A stretch of DNA of 64,000 nucleotides, taken from the NCBI RefSeq assembly GCF_001426585.1, contig NZ_LMEI01000013.1, positions 293,099-357,098 on the forward strand. The letters run 5' to 3'. Positions 41,424 to 49,996 of this stretch are shown here, piece after piece (the stretch's first letter is position 1; each line of letters begins with the position of its first letter). The translations under genes were made by a program, and so were the position numbers. The notes under the pieces are model-generated. The model did no database searches and was not told the DNA's origin. It saw only the letters and a list, made by a program, of their open reading frames with translations. The DNA is from Streptomyces sp. Root431. GTDB taxonomy: Bacteria > Actinomycetota > Actinomycetes > Streptomycetales > Streptomycetaceae.

Positions 41424-41789
41424 GCCGACTCCTTGCGGTCTGCCACGATCCGTCACCGCCTGTCACCGGTTCGGGAAGCGTGGCGAGAGGGATTTCGGCG
41501 GGCTGTGCGGGGCCGCCGACACCTCATGGCCGACGAGTCACCGACGAGTCACCGCCGTGATCTCACGGTACTCCGCGCACCTGCGATCGCTCCCGCGAGC
41601 ATCGACCGGTCCGACCGGGGACTCGACCGGTGGCGGTGAGCCCGGTCGGGTGCAAATCCGGCGTGGGGCCGCGGAGCATCCGCCAGGACCGGGCCGTCGC
41701 CGGGTTGCATGGGCCTGCGTCTCCGCCCCCGGGGCGTACCGGCGCTCCTCCCCCGGGAGCTGCCGGCCTCGACGATCGACGGGGACCAC
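41424..41789. other. Intergenic region before the M23 gene
   Basis: About 366 bases between the PRC-barrel gene and the M23 gene, with no gene recognised. It contains GTGCAAATCCGGCGTGG at about 41650-41666 and GCCAGGA near 41682, which recall parts of a cobalamin riboswitch, but the full fold is not seen. Confidence 0.5.
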
Positions 41790-43055
41790 ATGGCACACCG
41801 GAACTCCCCCACATCCATCGGCCGCCGGGCACTGCTCCGCGGGCTCGTCGGCGTCGCGCTCGGTGCGATCGTCACGGCGACCGCGGTCGTGCCCGGGCAC
41901 GGAGCCACACTCCCGCCCGGCACACAGTTCACCCCGCTCACCGCAGCGGTGCTGACCAAGCCCGCGCCGGTCGAAGCCACGGACGGCAAGGTGCACCTGT
42001 CGTACGAGCTGCTCACCACCAGTGCTCTGCCCAGCAGTTCTCGGGTGCGCCTCGACCGGGTGGAAATCCAGGACGCGAAAACCCACCGGGTCATCGGCTC
42101 GCTGAGCGGACAGGCACTGGGCGCGGCCGCCAACCCGGTGGGTGACCCCCTGCCGGGGGCGGACGGGTACACGCCGCCGCCGCCACCGCCGACGCCGACC
42201 GTCATCCAGGGCTCCCAGCAGTGGATCATCTGGATCGACCTGGCCCTCGACCACGGGCAGCGCGTGCCCGCGGTACTCGAACACCACCTGGTGGGCGCCA
42301 TCCTGAACGCGTCGGGCACCTCTCCGTTCGAGGAGACGGTGCAGTCCACCCCGACCGCCCGTACGGCTCCGCTCGACCTGCACCCGCCGGTGCTCCCGGG
42401 CACCTGGTACGCCAGCGAGGCGTGCTGCGGCAACACCCACCACCGGCGCGGCTTCGCGCCGATCAACGGCCGCTTCTACGTGCCGCAGCGCTTCGCGATC
42501 GACTGGTACCGGGTCGGAGGAAAGGGACAGACCTGGGAGGGCGACCCCACGCGGCTCGCCAGCTACCTGAGCTACCGCCGGCCGGTCGTGGCATCGACGC
42601 GCGGCCGGGTGGTGGAGGTCCAGGACGGCATCCCGGACAACCGGCCGCCCGTGTCGCCCCCCATCCCGCCGATCGCGGACACCGTGGGCAACCACATCAC
42701 GCTGGAGGTCGCACCCGGCAAGTACCTCCTCTACGGTCACCTGGCTCCCGGTTCGCTGAAGGTTCGGGAGGGGGACTGCGTCGAACCCGGCCAGACCCTC
42801 GGGCTGATCGGCAACAGCGGTAATTCCACCACCCCTCACCTGCACTTCCAGGTGATGACGACGGCGGAGTTCTTCCCGACCGACAGCCCTCCCTTCACCT
42901 TCCGGGAGTTCCGGGTCGCCGGACACGTCGCGCCGCGGCTGTGGGACGACAACCTCGGCCTGCAGCCGACCGGCGTCCTGCCGATCCAGCCCTCGCCGCA
43001 CGACGGCGTGCACCGGTCGAAGTACCCGCTGGACCGCGAGGTGATCGACTTCTGA
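41790..43055 (+). CDS. Tat-exported M23 family peptidase
   Basis: 421 residues from the ATG at 41790. Twin-arginine signal G-R-R-A-L-L-R-G-L at 11-19. The region to about 200 is a beta-rich domain of unknown type with a P-P-P-P-P-P turn. The M23-like domain has a metal-binding first part (H-H-R-R-G-F ... F-A-I-D-W near 238) and H-L-H-F with histidines 350 and 352, in the form G-H-L-A-P-G-S-L ... N-S-G-N-S-T-T-P-H-L-H-F. It should hydrolyse peptide cross-links in the wall or process a surface protein. Terminator follows. The upstream in-frame ATG at 41709 gives a Pro/Arg-rich, unlikely leader. Confidence 0.88.
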   Translation: MAHRNSPTSIGRRALLRGLVGVALGAIVTATAVVPGHGATLPPGTQFTPLTAAVLTKPAPVEATDGKVHLSYELLTTSALPSSSRVRLDRVEIQDAKTHRVIGSLSGQALGAAANPVGDPLPGADGYTPPPPPPTPTVIQGSQQWIIWIDLALDHGQRVPAVLEHHLVGAILNASGTSPFEETVQSTPTARTAPLDLHPPVLPGTWYASEACCGNTHHRRGFAPINGRFYVPQRFAIDWYRVGGKGQTWEGDPTRLASYLSYRRPVVASTRGRVVEVQDGIPDNRPPVSPPIPPIADTVGNHITLEVAPGKYLLYGHLAPGSLKVREGDCVEPGQTLGLIGNSGNSTTPHLHFQVMTTAEFFPTDSPPFTFREFRVAGHVAPRLWDDNLGLQPTGVLPIQPSPHDGVHRSKYPLDREVIDF

Positions 43056-43075
43056 CGGTCGTCCACTCGTGAGAG

Positions 43076-43105
43076 AAGGCCCTGGTCCCGAGACCAGGGC
43101 CTTCG
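43076..43105 (+). terminator. Terminator after the M23 peptidase gene
   Basis: GAAGGCCCTGGTC and its perfect complement around CCGA, 21 bases past the stop codon. Confidence 0.88.
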
Positions 43106-43108
43106 TCC

Positions 43109-43477
43109 TTGTCCGGACCGGGCAGGGCCTTCGGCCTCGGCGAGGCGGGCGACGGGGCGGAGGCCGTCGAACTCGCCCTCCTGCACCGTCCGGACGTGGT
43201 CCTGATGGACGTCCGGATGCCGGTCATGGACGGCATCGAGGCGACCCGGCGGATCTGCGGCTCCCCCGAGACCACCGGCGTACGGGTGCTGATCCTGACC
43301 ACGTTCGACCTCGACGAGTACGTCTACGCGGCCCTGCGGGCCGGCGCCGCGGGTTTCCTCCTCAAGGACGCCCCGCCCGCGGAGGTACTGGCCGCCCGCG
43401 ACCGCGCCCAGCTGGTGATCGCGGCGTACGAGTCGGGAGTCGTGTCGGCCTCGGACGGGGGCCTGGGAGCGCACTGA
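43109..43477 (+). pseudogene. NarL-type response regulator remnant with internal deletion
   Basis: Translation gives G-L-G-E-A-G-D-G-A-E-A-V-E-L-A, the phospho-acceptor site V-V-L-M-D-V-R-M-P-V-M-D-G, T-T-F-D-L-D-E-Y-V and L-K-D-A-P-P. It then jumps straight to R-D-R-A-Q-L-V-I-A-A-Y-E-S-G-V-V, which is the last helix of the HTH in intact relatives. The N-terminal acidic pair, the linker and most of the HTH are missing. The intact regulator at 51320 shows what has been lost. No start site is evident. A decayed gene, not a functional regulator. Confidence 0.82.
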
Positions 43478-43489
43478 GGCGGCTTCCCG

Positions 43490-43543
43490 AAGCCCCGGGT
43501 CAGCGACCTGGACCTTTCTCTGTTGTCCGGACCCCCTCAATCC
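43490..43543. repeat. Partial copy of the tRNA-Gly terminator sequence
   Basis: GAAGCCCCGGGTCAGCGACC closely matches the tRNA-Gly terminator region (33087-33106, one base differing), but the right arm has diverged and cannot form the full stem. It lies beside the response regulator remnant. Confidence 0.6.
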
Positions 43544-44833
43544 TCACGGGGCGCTGCCGGACCTCGTCGTGCCTTCCGCTTGCCGCGACTCGGGCGGGTC
43601 TGCCGCCTCTTCCTTCACCTGGGCGAGGCGCTTGTCGTTCAGCACGGGCAGGACCGCGAAGGCGGTGAGCGCCATGGCGGTACCGCCGGCGTAGAAGGCG
43701 GCGGGGATTCCGAAGAACTTCGCCACCAGGCCGCCCGCTACTCCTCCGACGGTGAAGGCGCCCACGGCGACGGACCGGTAGGCCGCGGTGACGCGGCCCA
43801 TCAGCTCGTTCGGCACGATCTGCTGTCGGAGGGTGACGACGTGGATGGTCTGGATCAGGACGACGAAGCCGTCCAGCGCCATGAAGGCGACGGTGACAGC
43901 CGGGCTGATCGCCAGTCCCATGCCGATGACGGATCCGGCCGACAGGAGGTTCGTCACCAGGATCAGCGTGCCCAGCGGCATCCACTCGCCGACCTTGCCG
44001 GCCACGAGGCCGCCGACGACCGCGCCGATGGCGCCGGCCGCGAGCAGTACGCCGTACCAGCCCGAGGTGACACCCAACACGTCCGTGGCCAGGAGTACGA
44101 GGATGCCGTAGGTGGCGGCGCTGACGGCGTTGCCCGTCGCCGCGACGATGCTCAGCGACCGCAGCGTCGGCGACGACCAGTACCACCGCGCGCCGACGGC
44201 GATGTCCGCGGCGATGCCTCGCACGCTCAGGGGCTCCGCGGCCGGCTCCTTCCGGTGCCGGGTGGCCGAGGGAATCAGCGTCAGCAGGCCGACGGCGGCC
44301 AGATAGCCGCCGGCTCCGAGCACGAACGGGGCGGCGGCCGCGGAGGCCAAGAGGAATCCGCCCATCGGCGGTCCGACGAACTCGTTGCACACGACGAACG
44401 TGGTCTGCAGCCGTCCGTTGGCCCGGCCCAGGTCGTCCGGGGCCACCAGGGTCGGAAGCCACGCGGACGACGCACTGTCGTAGAGCGTCTCGGCCGTCCC
44501 GATGGCGAAGAAGACGGCATAGAGCAGCGGCATGCCGACGGCGTCGCCGAGGACCGCCACCGCGAGAGCCGCGAACCCGGCCACGCGGATCCAGTTCGCC
44601 GCCTGGGCGACGCGCTTTCGGTCCAGCCGGTCCGCGAGGGCCCCGGACATGAAGGCCAGGACCAGCCACGGGGCCCTCTGCGCCACGGTGATGCCGGCGA
44701 TCAGCGCCGGGTCATGTGTCACGGTGGCCGCGAGCAGCGGTGCTGCGGCCAGGCTCACCCCGTCCGAAAGGTTCGACGTGGCGGTGGCTGCCCACAGCTT
44801 CCGGAACGCCCGTCCACCGGGTGTGGGGTCCAT
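43544..44833 (-). CDS. MFS transporter (MFS_3/EntS-like exporter)
   Basis: 429 residues with about twelve membrane helices. The start is M-D-P-T-P-G-G-R-A-F-R-K-L-W-A-A-T-A-T-S-N-L-S-D-G-V, typical of the EntS-like group, with the loop motif G-A-L-A-D-R-L-D-R-K-R between helices 2 and 3 and N-G-R-L-Q-T-T in the fourth/fifth helix region. Efflux of a small molecule by proton antiport is expected; the substrate is not predictable. The frame is open for 89 codons upstream but those are basic and unlike the family, so the internal ATG was taken. Confidence 0.88.
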   Translation of the reverse strand: MDPTPGGRAFRKLWAATATSNLSDGVSLAAAPLLAATVTHDPALIAGITVAQRAPWLVLAFMSGALADRLDRKRVAQAANWIRVAGFAALAVAVLGDAVGMPLLYAVFFAIGTAETLYDSASSAWLPTLVAPDDLGRANGRLQTTFVVCNEFVGPPMGGFLLASAAAAPFVLGAGGYLAAVGLLTLIPSATRHRKEPAAEPLSVRGIAADIAVGARWYWSSPTLRSLSIVAATGNAVSAATYGILVLLATDVLGVTSGWYGVLLAAGAIGAVVGGLVAGKVGEWMPLGTLILVTNLLSAGSVIGMGLAISPAVTVAFMALDGFVVLIQTIHVVTLRQQIVPNELMGRVTAAYRSVAVGAFTVGGVAGGLVAKFFGIPAAFYAGGTAMALTAFAVLPVLNDKRLAQVKEEAADPPESRQAEGTTRSGSAP

Positions 44834-45097
44834 CGTCGGTTCTCCTTGGATGAGGCTCCACGAGCCACGGCTTCGGACAGCGCGGCTGTGGCACGGGACT
44901 CGGCGAGCGGCATCGTCCCGTCGCGCTCGCCCCTCGCGCAGCCCACCACCCGATCGAACGCGTCCGGTGGTCGCCTTCCGGAGGGGGCGAAGAGCTCGGC
45001 CCGCCACCCCGGATCGTATCCACTGCTGCCGGGACCACCGGCCGTGCGTGTTCCCCGCCCGCCTCCGTGAGGTCGTGGCCGCGTCGTTCGGCTCGTC
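44834..45097. other. Intergenic region with no gene seen
   Basis: Between the MFS gene start and the GNAT terminator. It presumably holds the MFS promoter. No conserved element was recognised. Confidence 0.5.
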
Positions 45098-45132
45098 CAC
45101 GAAGCCCCGGGTCAGCGCCCCGGGGCTTCGTG
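45098..45132 (-). terminator. Terminator after the GNAT gene (tRNA-terminator-like sequence)
   Basis: CACGAAGCCCCGGG pairs with CCCGGGGCTTCGTG around TCAGCGC. It shares GAAGCCCC(G/A)GGTCAGCG with the tRNA-Gly terminator. Confidence 0.85.
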
Positions 45133-45148
45133 CGTTCCCGTGCTCCGT

Positions 45149-45964
45149 CTACCGCGACGGTGTCGCGGGAACAGAGGCCCACCAGGTGGAGGGTGACGCG
45201 ACGGTGTAGCCCATCGACTCGTACAGCGGCCTGCCCAGCTTCGAGGCGGTGAGGGTGACCGGGAGGTGTGCGAGGGGGGCGAGGGAGCCGAGCATGACGG
45301 AGCGGCCCACGCCGCGGGAGCGGAAGGCCGGGGACGTGCCGACCCAGTAGTGGCTGCCGATGCCGTCGTCCACGACCGTGACGGCGGCGCCCGCGGGTAC
45401 GCCGTCGCACGAGGCGACGAAGACGTCGACGCCCGGCTGCTCGATCAGCGCCGGCGGGAACAGCTCGCCGGGCTTGTAGGGCTCGAAGCCGGTCAGTTCG
45501 AAGCCTTCGATCACGATCCGCTCGGCGGCCTGGAGGTCCTCGGGCCGCTGTACGCGGAACACGTCGAGTGCCGGTTCGGCGACGGGTCCGGGCCGGCGCA
45601 GCATGATCGGCATCTGCCAGTTGCGCATGCCCAGGTGGCTCAGGTCGGTCGAGCCGAACGGGTCCTCGGCGTTCACCGGGCCCGGGGCGCGGCGCACCAG
45701 CTCGCTCAGCTCGGCCAGTTCGTCCGGGTCGAGGCCGGGTTCCTGGATCAGGATCCGCGTGCCGGCGCGCTCGTCGCCGTCGACCGCGACGAAGCCGCGG
45801 CGTCGGATGACCTCGTGTCCCCGGGATCGGCCGGTCGCGGTCCAGAGGGCGGCGGAGTTACGGGCCTGACGCAGGGGCGCCTCGGTCAAGGTCACGGACG
45901 CGGAGACGGGCGCGGACACGGGCGCGGACACGGGCTGGTCGGCCGAAGTGGATCTTGTTGTCAT
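45149..45964 (-). CDS. GNAT-family N-acetyltransferase
   Basis: 271 residues. The GNAT core is in the C-terminal half: F-V-A-S-C-D-G-V-P-A-G-A-A-V-T-V-V, then the acetyl-CoA-binding loop F-R-S-R-G-V-G-R-S-V-M-L, and L-G-R-P-L-Y-E-S-M-G-Y near the end. The N-terminal half is a second, degenerate GNAT-like lobe. The start is the ATG ending at 45964 (M-T-T-R-S-T-S-A-D-Q-P), after which Val/Ser/Ala repeats run for 20 residues. Acceptor unknown. Confidence 0.87.
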   Translation of the reverse strand: MTTRSTSADQPVSAPVSAPVSASVTLTEAPLRQARNSAALWTATGRSRGHEVIRRRGFVAVDGDERAGTRILIQEPGLDPDELAELSELVRRAPGPVNAEDPFGSTDLSHLGMRNWQMPIMLRRPGPVAEPALDVFRVQRPEDLQAAERIVIEGFELTGFEPYKPGELFPPALIEQPGVDVFVASCDGVPAGAAVTVVDDGIGSHYWVGTSPAFRSRGVGRSVMLGSLAPLAHLPVTLTASKLGRPLYESMGYTVASPSTWWASVPATPSR

Positions 45965-46050
45965 TGGGTCTACGGTAATGCGCAACTCCCCTGCCACACG
46001 GGCCAATTCCCTGCCCGCCGACTGGGCCACCTGCGGGCCGGCCGCACCCC

Positions 46051-46845
46051 TCAGGCCAGGGCCTGGACGGCGTACTGGACGGCGTACAGCGCGCCGAGAG
46101 CGGCGGCGAGGGTGCCGAGGAGGAGGCGGAGGGCGGTTTCGGGGAGGTGGGGTTGGAGGCGGGCGCCGAGGTAGCCGCCGATCAGGCCGCCGAGGCCGCA
46201 GGCCAGGCCCAGCCACCAGTCGGGTGCCACCGGGCCGGAGCTCGCCAGGGCCAGCACGGCGTACGCGGCGGCCCCGGCGACGGACGTGGTGAAGGTCGCG
46301 GCGAGCGTGGCCGGTGCCAAGCGGGCCAGGGGCATGCCGCGCGCCGCGAGGACGGGGCCGAGCAGGGAACCGCCCCCGATCCCGTAGATCCCGCCCACCA
46401 CTCCGACCGTCAGGGCGAGAGCGGCGAGCGCCGGTGCCGACGGTTCGGCGGCACCGGCGCGCTGCCGGGCCGGGCGCAGCGTGCGCAGGCACAGCCACGT
46501 GCCGAGCGGCAGGAGGAGAGCGGCGACCAGGGCGCGGAAGACGTCCGGGCCGGGGAGGGCGAAGACGCGGACGGCGGCGCCTGCGATGACGCCGGGCAGC
46601 GTCCACAGGACGAGGCGCCTGGTCAGGGCGCCGCGCAGAGCGCCGTCCCGGTGGTAGCGCCAGAGGGCGCCGGGCCCGGCCACCACGTTGAACAGCAGGT
46701 TCGTCGGCGTGACGGCGGGGCTGGGCACCCCGAGGACGCTGAGCTGGACCGGGAGGAGGAAGACCGCGCCGGACACACCGACCGGGGCCGTCACCGTCGA
46801 GATCAGCAGGCCGGCGGCGAAGCCCGCCCAGATCGTCCAGTCCAC
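46051..46845 (-). CDS. TSUP (TauE/SafE-type) membrane permease
   Basis: 264 residues with about seven or eight membrane helices in the TauE/SafE pattern: V-G-V-S-G-A-V-F-L-L-P-V-Q near the start, P-T-N-L-L-F-N-V-V-A-G-P-G-A-L, and G-G-I-Y-G-I-G-G-G-S-L-L-G-P in the second repeat. The family exports sulfite, organosulfonates or related anions. The GTG ending at 46845 has GGGGGAGG six bases ahead and is preferred to a GTG 18 bases upstream. Downstream of the CDF gene on the same strand. Confidence 0.85.
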   Translation of the reverse strand: MDWTIWAGFAAGLLISTVTAPVGVSGAVFLLPVQLSVLGVPSPAVTPTNLLFNVVAGPGALWRYHRDGALRGALTRRLVLWTLPGVIAGAAVRVFALPGPDVFRALVAALLLPLGTWLCLRTLRPARQRAGAAEPSAPALAALALTVGVVGGIYGIGGGSLLGPVLAARGMPLARLAPATLAATFTTSVAGAAAYAVLALASSGPVAPDWWLGLACGLGGLIGGYLGARLQPHLPETALRLLLGTLAAALGALYAVQYAVQALA

Positions 46846-46927
46846 CGCCGCCTCCCCCGCCACTCCTTGATCGCCCGGCCAGTATCGACCGCCACGTCGT
46901 CACGGGCGGGGGTGGGCAACGAGATGT

Positions 46928-47692
46928 TCACGAGCAGCAGTTGCACGCCGTGGGGGCGGTGGAGGCCGAGGGCGCGGTGGAGGCCGAGGGCGCGGTGGAC
47001 GCCGAGGGCGCGGTACAGGCCGAGGGCGCGGTGCACGCCGTGGGCGCGGTGGACGCCGTGGGTGCGCAGCAGCCCTTGCCCTGCCAGGCGTCGCGGCCTT
47101 CCTTGACGGCGATGGCGGCGATCACCAGGGCGGCCAGGGGGTCCGCCCAGGACCAGCCGAGGGTGGCGTTGAGGACCAGGCCGACCAGGAGGACGGCCGA
47201 GAGGTACGTGCAGAGCAGGGTCTGCTTGGAGTCCGCGACCGCGGAGGCGGAGCCGAGTTCGCGGCCCGCCCTGCGCTGGGCCGCCGAGAGGAACGGCATG
47301 ATCGCCAGGGACAGCGCGGCGATGACGATGCCGGGGACCGAACGGTCCGCCTCGCCGGTACCGGCCAGCGCCCGGACGGCGTCCACGCTCACGTACGCGG
47401 CGAGGGCGAAGAAGGAGACCGCGATGATCCGCAGCGTCGTCGTCTCCCGGGCCTCGCGCACCGCGTGGTCGCGCGCGGAGAACTGCCAGGCGACCGCCGC
47501 CGCCGAGGACACCTCGATGACGGAGTCGAGACCGAAGCCGATCAGGGCCGTGGAGGAGGCCGTCGTGCCGGCGGTGATCGCGACGACGGCCTCGATGACG
47601 TTGTACGTGATCGTGGCGGCGACCAACAGCCGTATGCGCCGGGAGAGCGCGTCGCGGCGGGCCGGGGACGGCCCGAGGGACATCGCGGTCAT
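46928..47692 (-). CDS. Cation-efflux (CDF-like) transporter with Cys-rich tail
   Basis: 254 residues. The six-helix CDF-like core starts M-T-A-M-S-L-G-P-S-P-A-R-R-D-A-L, with F-G-L-D-S-V-I-E-V-S-S-A and V-A-D-S-K-Q-T-L-L-C-T as candidate metal-binding helices. The tail after W-Q-G-K-G-C-C consists of T-A-P-S-A-(S/C) units and ends T-A-C-N-C-C-S, with about seven cysteines. The tail could catch soft metals such as Zn, Cd or Pb. The ATG overlaps the stop codon of the ArsR gene by one base, so the two are one operon: sensor first, then efflux. Confidence 0.86.
   Translation of the reverse strand: MTAMSLGPSPARRDALSRRIRLLVAATITYNVIEAVVAITAGTTASSTALIGFGLDSVIEVSSAAAVAWQFSARDHAVREARETTTLRIIAVSFFALAAYVSVDAVRALAGTGEADRSVPGIVIAALSLAIMPFLSAAQRRAGRELGSASAVADSKQTLLCTYLSAVLLVGLVLNATLGWSWADPLAALVIAAIAVKEGRDAWQGKGCCAPTASTAPTACTAPSACTAPSASTAPSASTAPSASTAPTACNCCS
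46944..47062. repeat. 18-bp repeats encoding the Cys/Ser-rich tail
   Basis: GCCGAGGGCGCGGTGGAG-type units repeat in frame about six times within the 3' end of the CDF gene. Confidence 0.8.
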
Positions 47693-48081
47693 CAGCAGCA
47701 GCCCTCCGTGGCGGCGTCCGGGCAGGTCTTGTCCGCCTCGACCGCGACCACGGCCGCCAGCAGGTGGTCCAGCGCGTGCCCGAGGCGCTCGTCGGCGAGT
47801 TCGTAACGGGTGCGCCGTCCGTCGGGCACGGTGACGACCAGTCCGCAGTCGCGCAGGCACGCCAGGTGGTTCGACAGCCGGGTGCGCGAGATCTCCAAGG
47901 CGTCGGCGAGGTCGGCCGGGTAGGCCGGGGCCTTCCGCAGGGCGAGCAGGATGCGGCAGCGGATCGGGTCGGCGAGGGCCCGACCGAAGCGCACGAGCAC
48001 GTCGATGTCGTCGGTGTCGGTGACGTCGTCGGCGTTGTCGATGTCGTCGATGTCGTCGGTGTCAGCGGCGAGTGTCAGCAC
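47692..48081 (-). CDS. ArsR-family metal-sensing repressor (CmtR-like)
   Basis: 129 residues. An acidic N-terminus (D-T-D-D-I-D-D-I-D) precedes the winged HTH F-G-R-A-L-A-D-P-I-R-C-R-I-L-L-A-L ... L-A-D-A-L-E-I-S-R-T-R-L-S-N-H-L-A-C-L-R-D-C-G-L-V. Cysteines in the recognition-helix region (C-L-R-D-C) plus the C-terminal C-P-D-A-A-T-E-G-C-C match the CmtR type of Cd/Pb sensor. It should leave the DNA on metal binding, turning on the CDF pump. Lead gene of the operon. Confidence 0.9.
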   Translation of the reverse strand: MLTLAADTDDIDDIDNADDVTDTDDIDVLVRFGRALADPIRCRILLALRKAPAYPADLADALEISRTRLSNHLACLRDCGLVVTVPDGRRTRYELADERLGHALDHLLAAVVAVEADKTCPDAATEGCC

Positions 48082-48103
48082 ATCCGCGACAGTACAGGAG
48101 ATC

Positions 48104-48113
48104 CTGAATTCAG
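48104..48113. promoter_or_regulatory. Candidate ArsR operator core
   Basis: CTGAATTCAG is a perfect 10-bp palindrome just upstream of the ArsR gene start. Position fits an operator, but the element is short. Confidence 0.4.
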
Positions 48114-48127
48114 CAATACGTGAACCA

Positions 48128-49513
48128 TCAGCTGGGGGCGGGGCCCGGCTTGATGTTCTGGTTCAGGTGGAAGAGGTTTCCCGGGTCGTACGCCCGCTTG
48201 ACCTCGGCCAGGCGGTCGTAGTTGCTCTTGTAGTTGGCCCTGATCCGGCTCTGGTCGTCGTCGGCCATGAAGTTGATGTAGCCGCCCTCCTCCGAGTGCG
48301 GGGCGGTCGCGTCGTAGTAGTCGCGTACCCAGTCGGTGTTGGCCTCGTTCGCGGCCGGATCGGGCCACATTCCGGCGATGACGGTGGCGAAGGAGGCGTC
48401 CCGGTAGGCGAAGGCCGTCGCGTCCGGTGCGACGCGGTGGCAGGCGCCGTCGATGGGGTAGATGTGGACCGTCGAGTTCACGGCCGGCAGCCCTGGCGCG
48501 TGCTGGACGTGCGCCGCGATGGCGGCTTCGTCGAGCTCGGTCACGAAGTTGGCCTTCCAGTAGTGCTGGAGGCCGGGCGGGACCAGGGCGTCGAAGGCGC
48601 TGTTGAGCGCGGGATACGGCATGGGGCCGACGTGTTCGGCGACCACCGGGGCGAAGTCGTGGAAGGCCTGGAGGGCGCGCGGGCCCTCGTCCAGGGGGCC
48701 CGACCAGCACGCCACGATCAGGGTGAAGGGGTCGCCGTGCCGGTTCTCCGGGATGAACGGGAGCGGCGGGGCCAGCTGGAACGCCGGGAAGCCGCCGAGT
48801 TCCTCCGGCGCACCGCCGATGTAGTCGGCGAAGGAGCGCAGGACGGTGGCGGCGTCGTCCAGCTCGTAGAGGATCGGCCCGCCGTAGATGTCCTTGACGG
48901 GGCTGAGCCGGAACTCGAAGGACGTCACCGCGCCGAAGTTGCCGCCGCCGCCGCGCAGGGCCCAGAAGAGGTCGTCGTTCTCGTCCTCGCTCGCGGTGAG
49001 GAGCCGGCCGTCCGCGGTCACCACGTCGGCGGAGATCAGGTTGTCGCAGCTCAGCCCGAGTCCGCGGGCGAGATAGCCGATGCCGCCGCCGAGGGTGAGT
49101 CCGCCGACGCCCGTGGTCGAGATGATTCCGCCGGTCGTCGCCAGGCCGAAGGCGTGCGTCGCCGCGTTGAAGTCGCCCCAGGTCGCGCCGCCTTCGGCCC
49201 GCGCCGTCCGGCGCGCCGGGTCGACGCGTACGCCGCGCATCCCGGACAGGTCGGCGACGACGCCGCCGTCGCACGTACCGAAGCCGGGCACGCTGTGGCT
49301 GCCGCCGCGCACCGCCAGGTCGAGCTCGTTCTCGCGTGCGAAGTCGACGGCCGCCATGACGTCGCCCGCGTTGACGCAGCGCACGACCGCGCTCGGCCGC
49401 TTGTCGATCATGGCGTTGTAGACCGTGCGCGCCTCGTCGTAGGCATCGTCGCCGGGGGTGACGACCGCCCCTCGGACACGTTCCTGCACCTGCTCGATCG
49501 AGAGCTTGCCCAT
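48128..49513 (-). CDS. FAD-linked oxidase (BBE-like, PCMH-type)
   Basis: 461 residues. FAD-binding PCMH domain: V-V-R-C-V-N-A-G-D-V-M-A-A-V-D-F-A-R, R-G-G-S-H-S-V-P-G-F (the His is the likely covalent flavin attachment), G-G-I-G-Y-L-A-R-G-L-G-L-S-C-D. The C-terminal BBE segment ends N-L-F-H-L-N-Q-N-I-K-P. Family members oxidise sugars, alkaloids or polyketides. AGGAG precedes the ATG at 49513 and is preferred to the one 24 bases upstream. Downstream of the metal operon start; no partner genes are obvious. Confidence 0.92.
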   Translation of the reverse strand: MGKLSIEQVQERVRGAVVTPGDDAYDEARTVYNAMIDKRPSAVVRCVNAGDVMAAVDFARENELDLAVRGGSHSVPGFGTCDGGVVADLSGMRGVRVDPARRTARAEGGATWGDFNAATHAFGLATTGGIISTTGVGGLTLGGGIGYLARGLGLSCDNLISADVVTADGRLLTASEDENDDLFWALRGGGGNFGAVTSFEFRLSPVKDIYGGPILYELDDAATVLRSFADYIGGAPEELGGFPAFQLAPPLPFIPENRHGDPFTLIVACWSGPLDEGPRALQAFHDFAPVVAEHVGPMPYPALNSAFDALVPPGLQHYWKANFVTELDEAAIAAHVQHAPGLPAVNSTVHIYPIDGACHRVAPDATAFAYRDASFATVIAGMWPDPAANEANTDWVRDYYDATAPHSEEGGYINFMADDDQSRIRANYKSNYDRLAEVKRAYDPGNLFHLNQNIKPGPAPS

Positions 49514-49621
49514 AGCGATCGCTCCTCGGGATGTCACTCCATGTCACACCGGGGCCCGCGCGTCGGCCTTCTTTCACGCTACGCCGATGAGGCAGGGCCT
49601 CAACCCGAGATCCCGCGCCCG

Positions 49622-49996
49622 TCAGCCGGTGCGGCGGGCGCGGGTCAGCGACAGGCCCGCCGTCGCCACGCCCGTCAGGCCCAGCAGCAGGGCCACGAAC
49701 GCTCCGCCCCGGCCGTTGCCCGTGCCGATGCCGCTGTCGGAGGTGGCCACGACCAGCGCGCCGAGGGCCATGGCGGTCAGGCCCGCCGCGAGGGAGACGA
49801 GGCGGCGGGAGCGGGTGCCGAAGCGGCCGGCGGGGCGGGCCAGGGACAGGACGCCGATGACCACGCCGGTCAGCCCGAGCAGCGCGGCCACGACGGCCCC
49901 GAGGCGCCCGGGGCTCATGGCGGTCACGTCGGCGGCGGCCGGCTGGACCGAGAGGTACGCGGCCGCCGGTGCGGCGAGCAGGGATCGGACCGGCAT
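49622..49996 (-). CDS. DUF6223-type small membrane protein
   Basis: 124 residues with a signal-like N-terminus (L-L-A-A-P-A-A-A-Y-L-S-V-Q-P-A-A-A) and three membrane helices including two repeats of A-L-L-G-L-T-G-V and a G-R-G-G-A-F-V-A-L-L-L-G-L-T-G-V. The pattern matches the DUF6223 family as recalled. Function unknown. Confidence 0.75.
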   Translation of the reverse strand: MPVRSLLAAPAAAYLSVQPAAADVTAMSPGRLGAVVAALLGLTGVVIGVLSLARPAGRFGTRSRRLVSLAAGLTAMALGALVVATSDSGIGTGNGRGGAFVALLLGLTGVATAGLSLTRARRTG

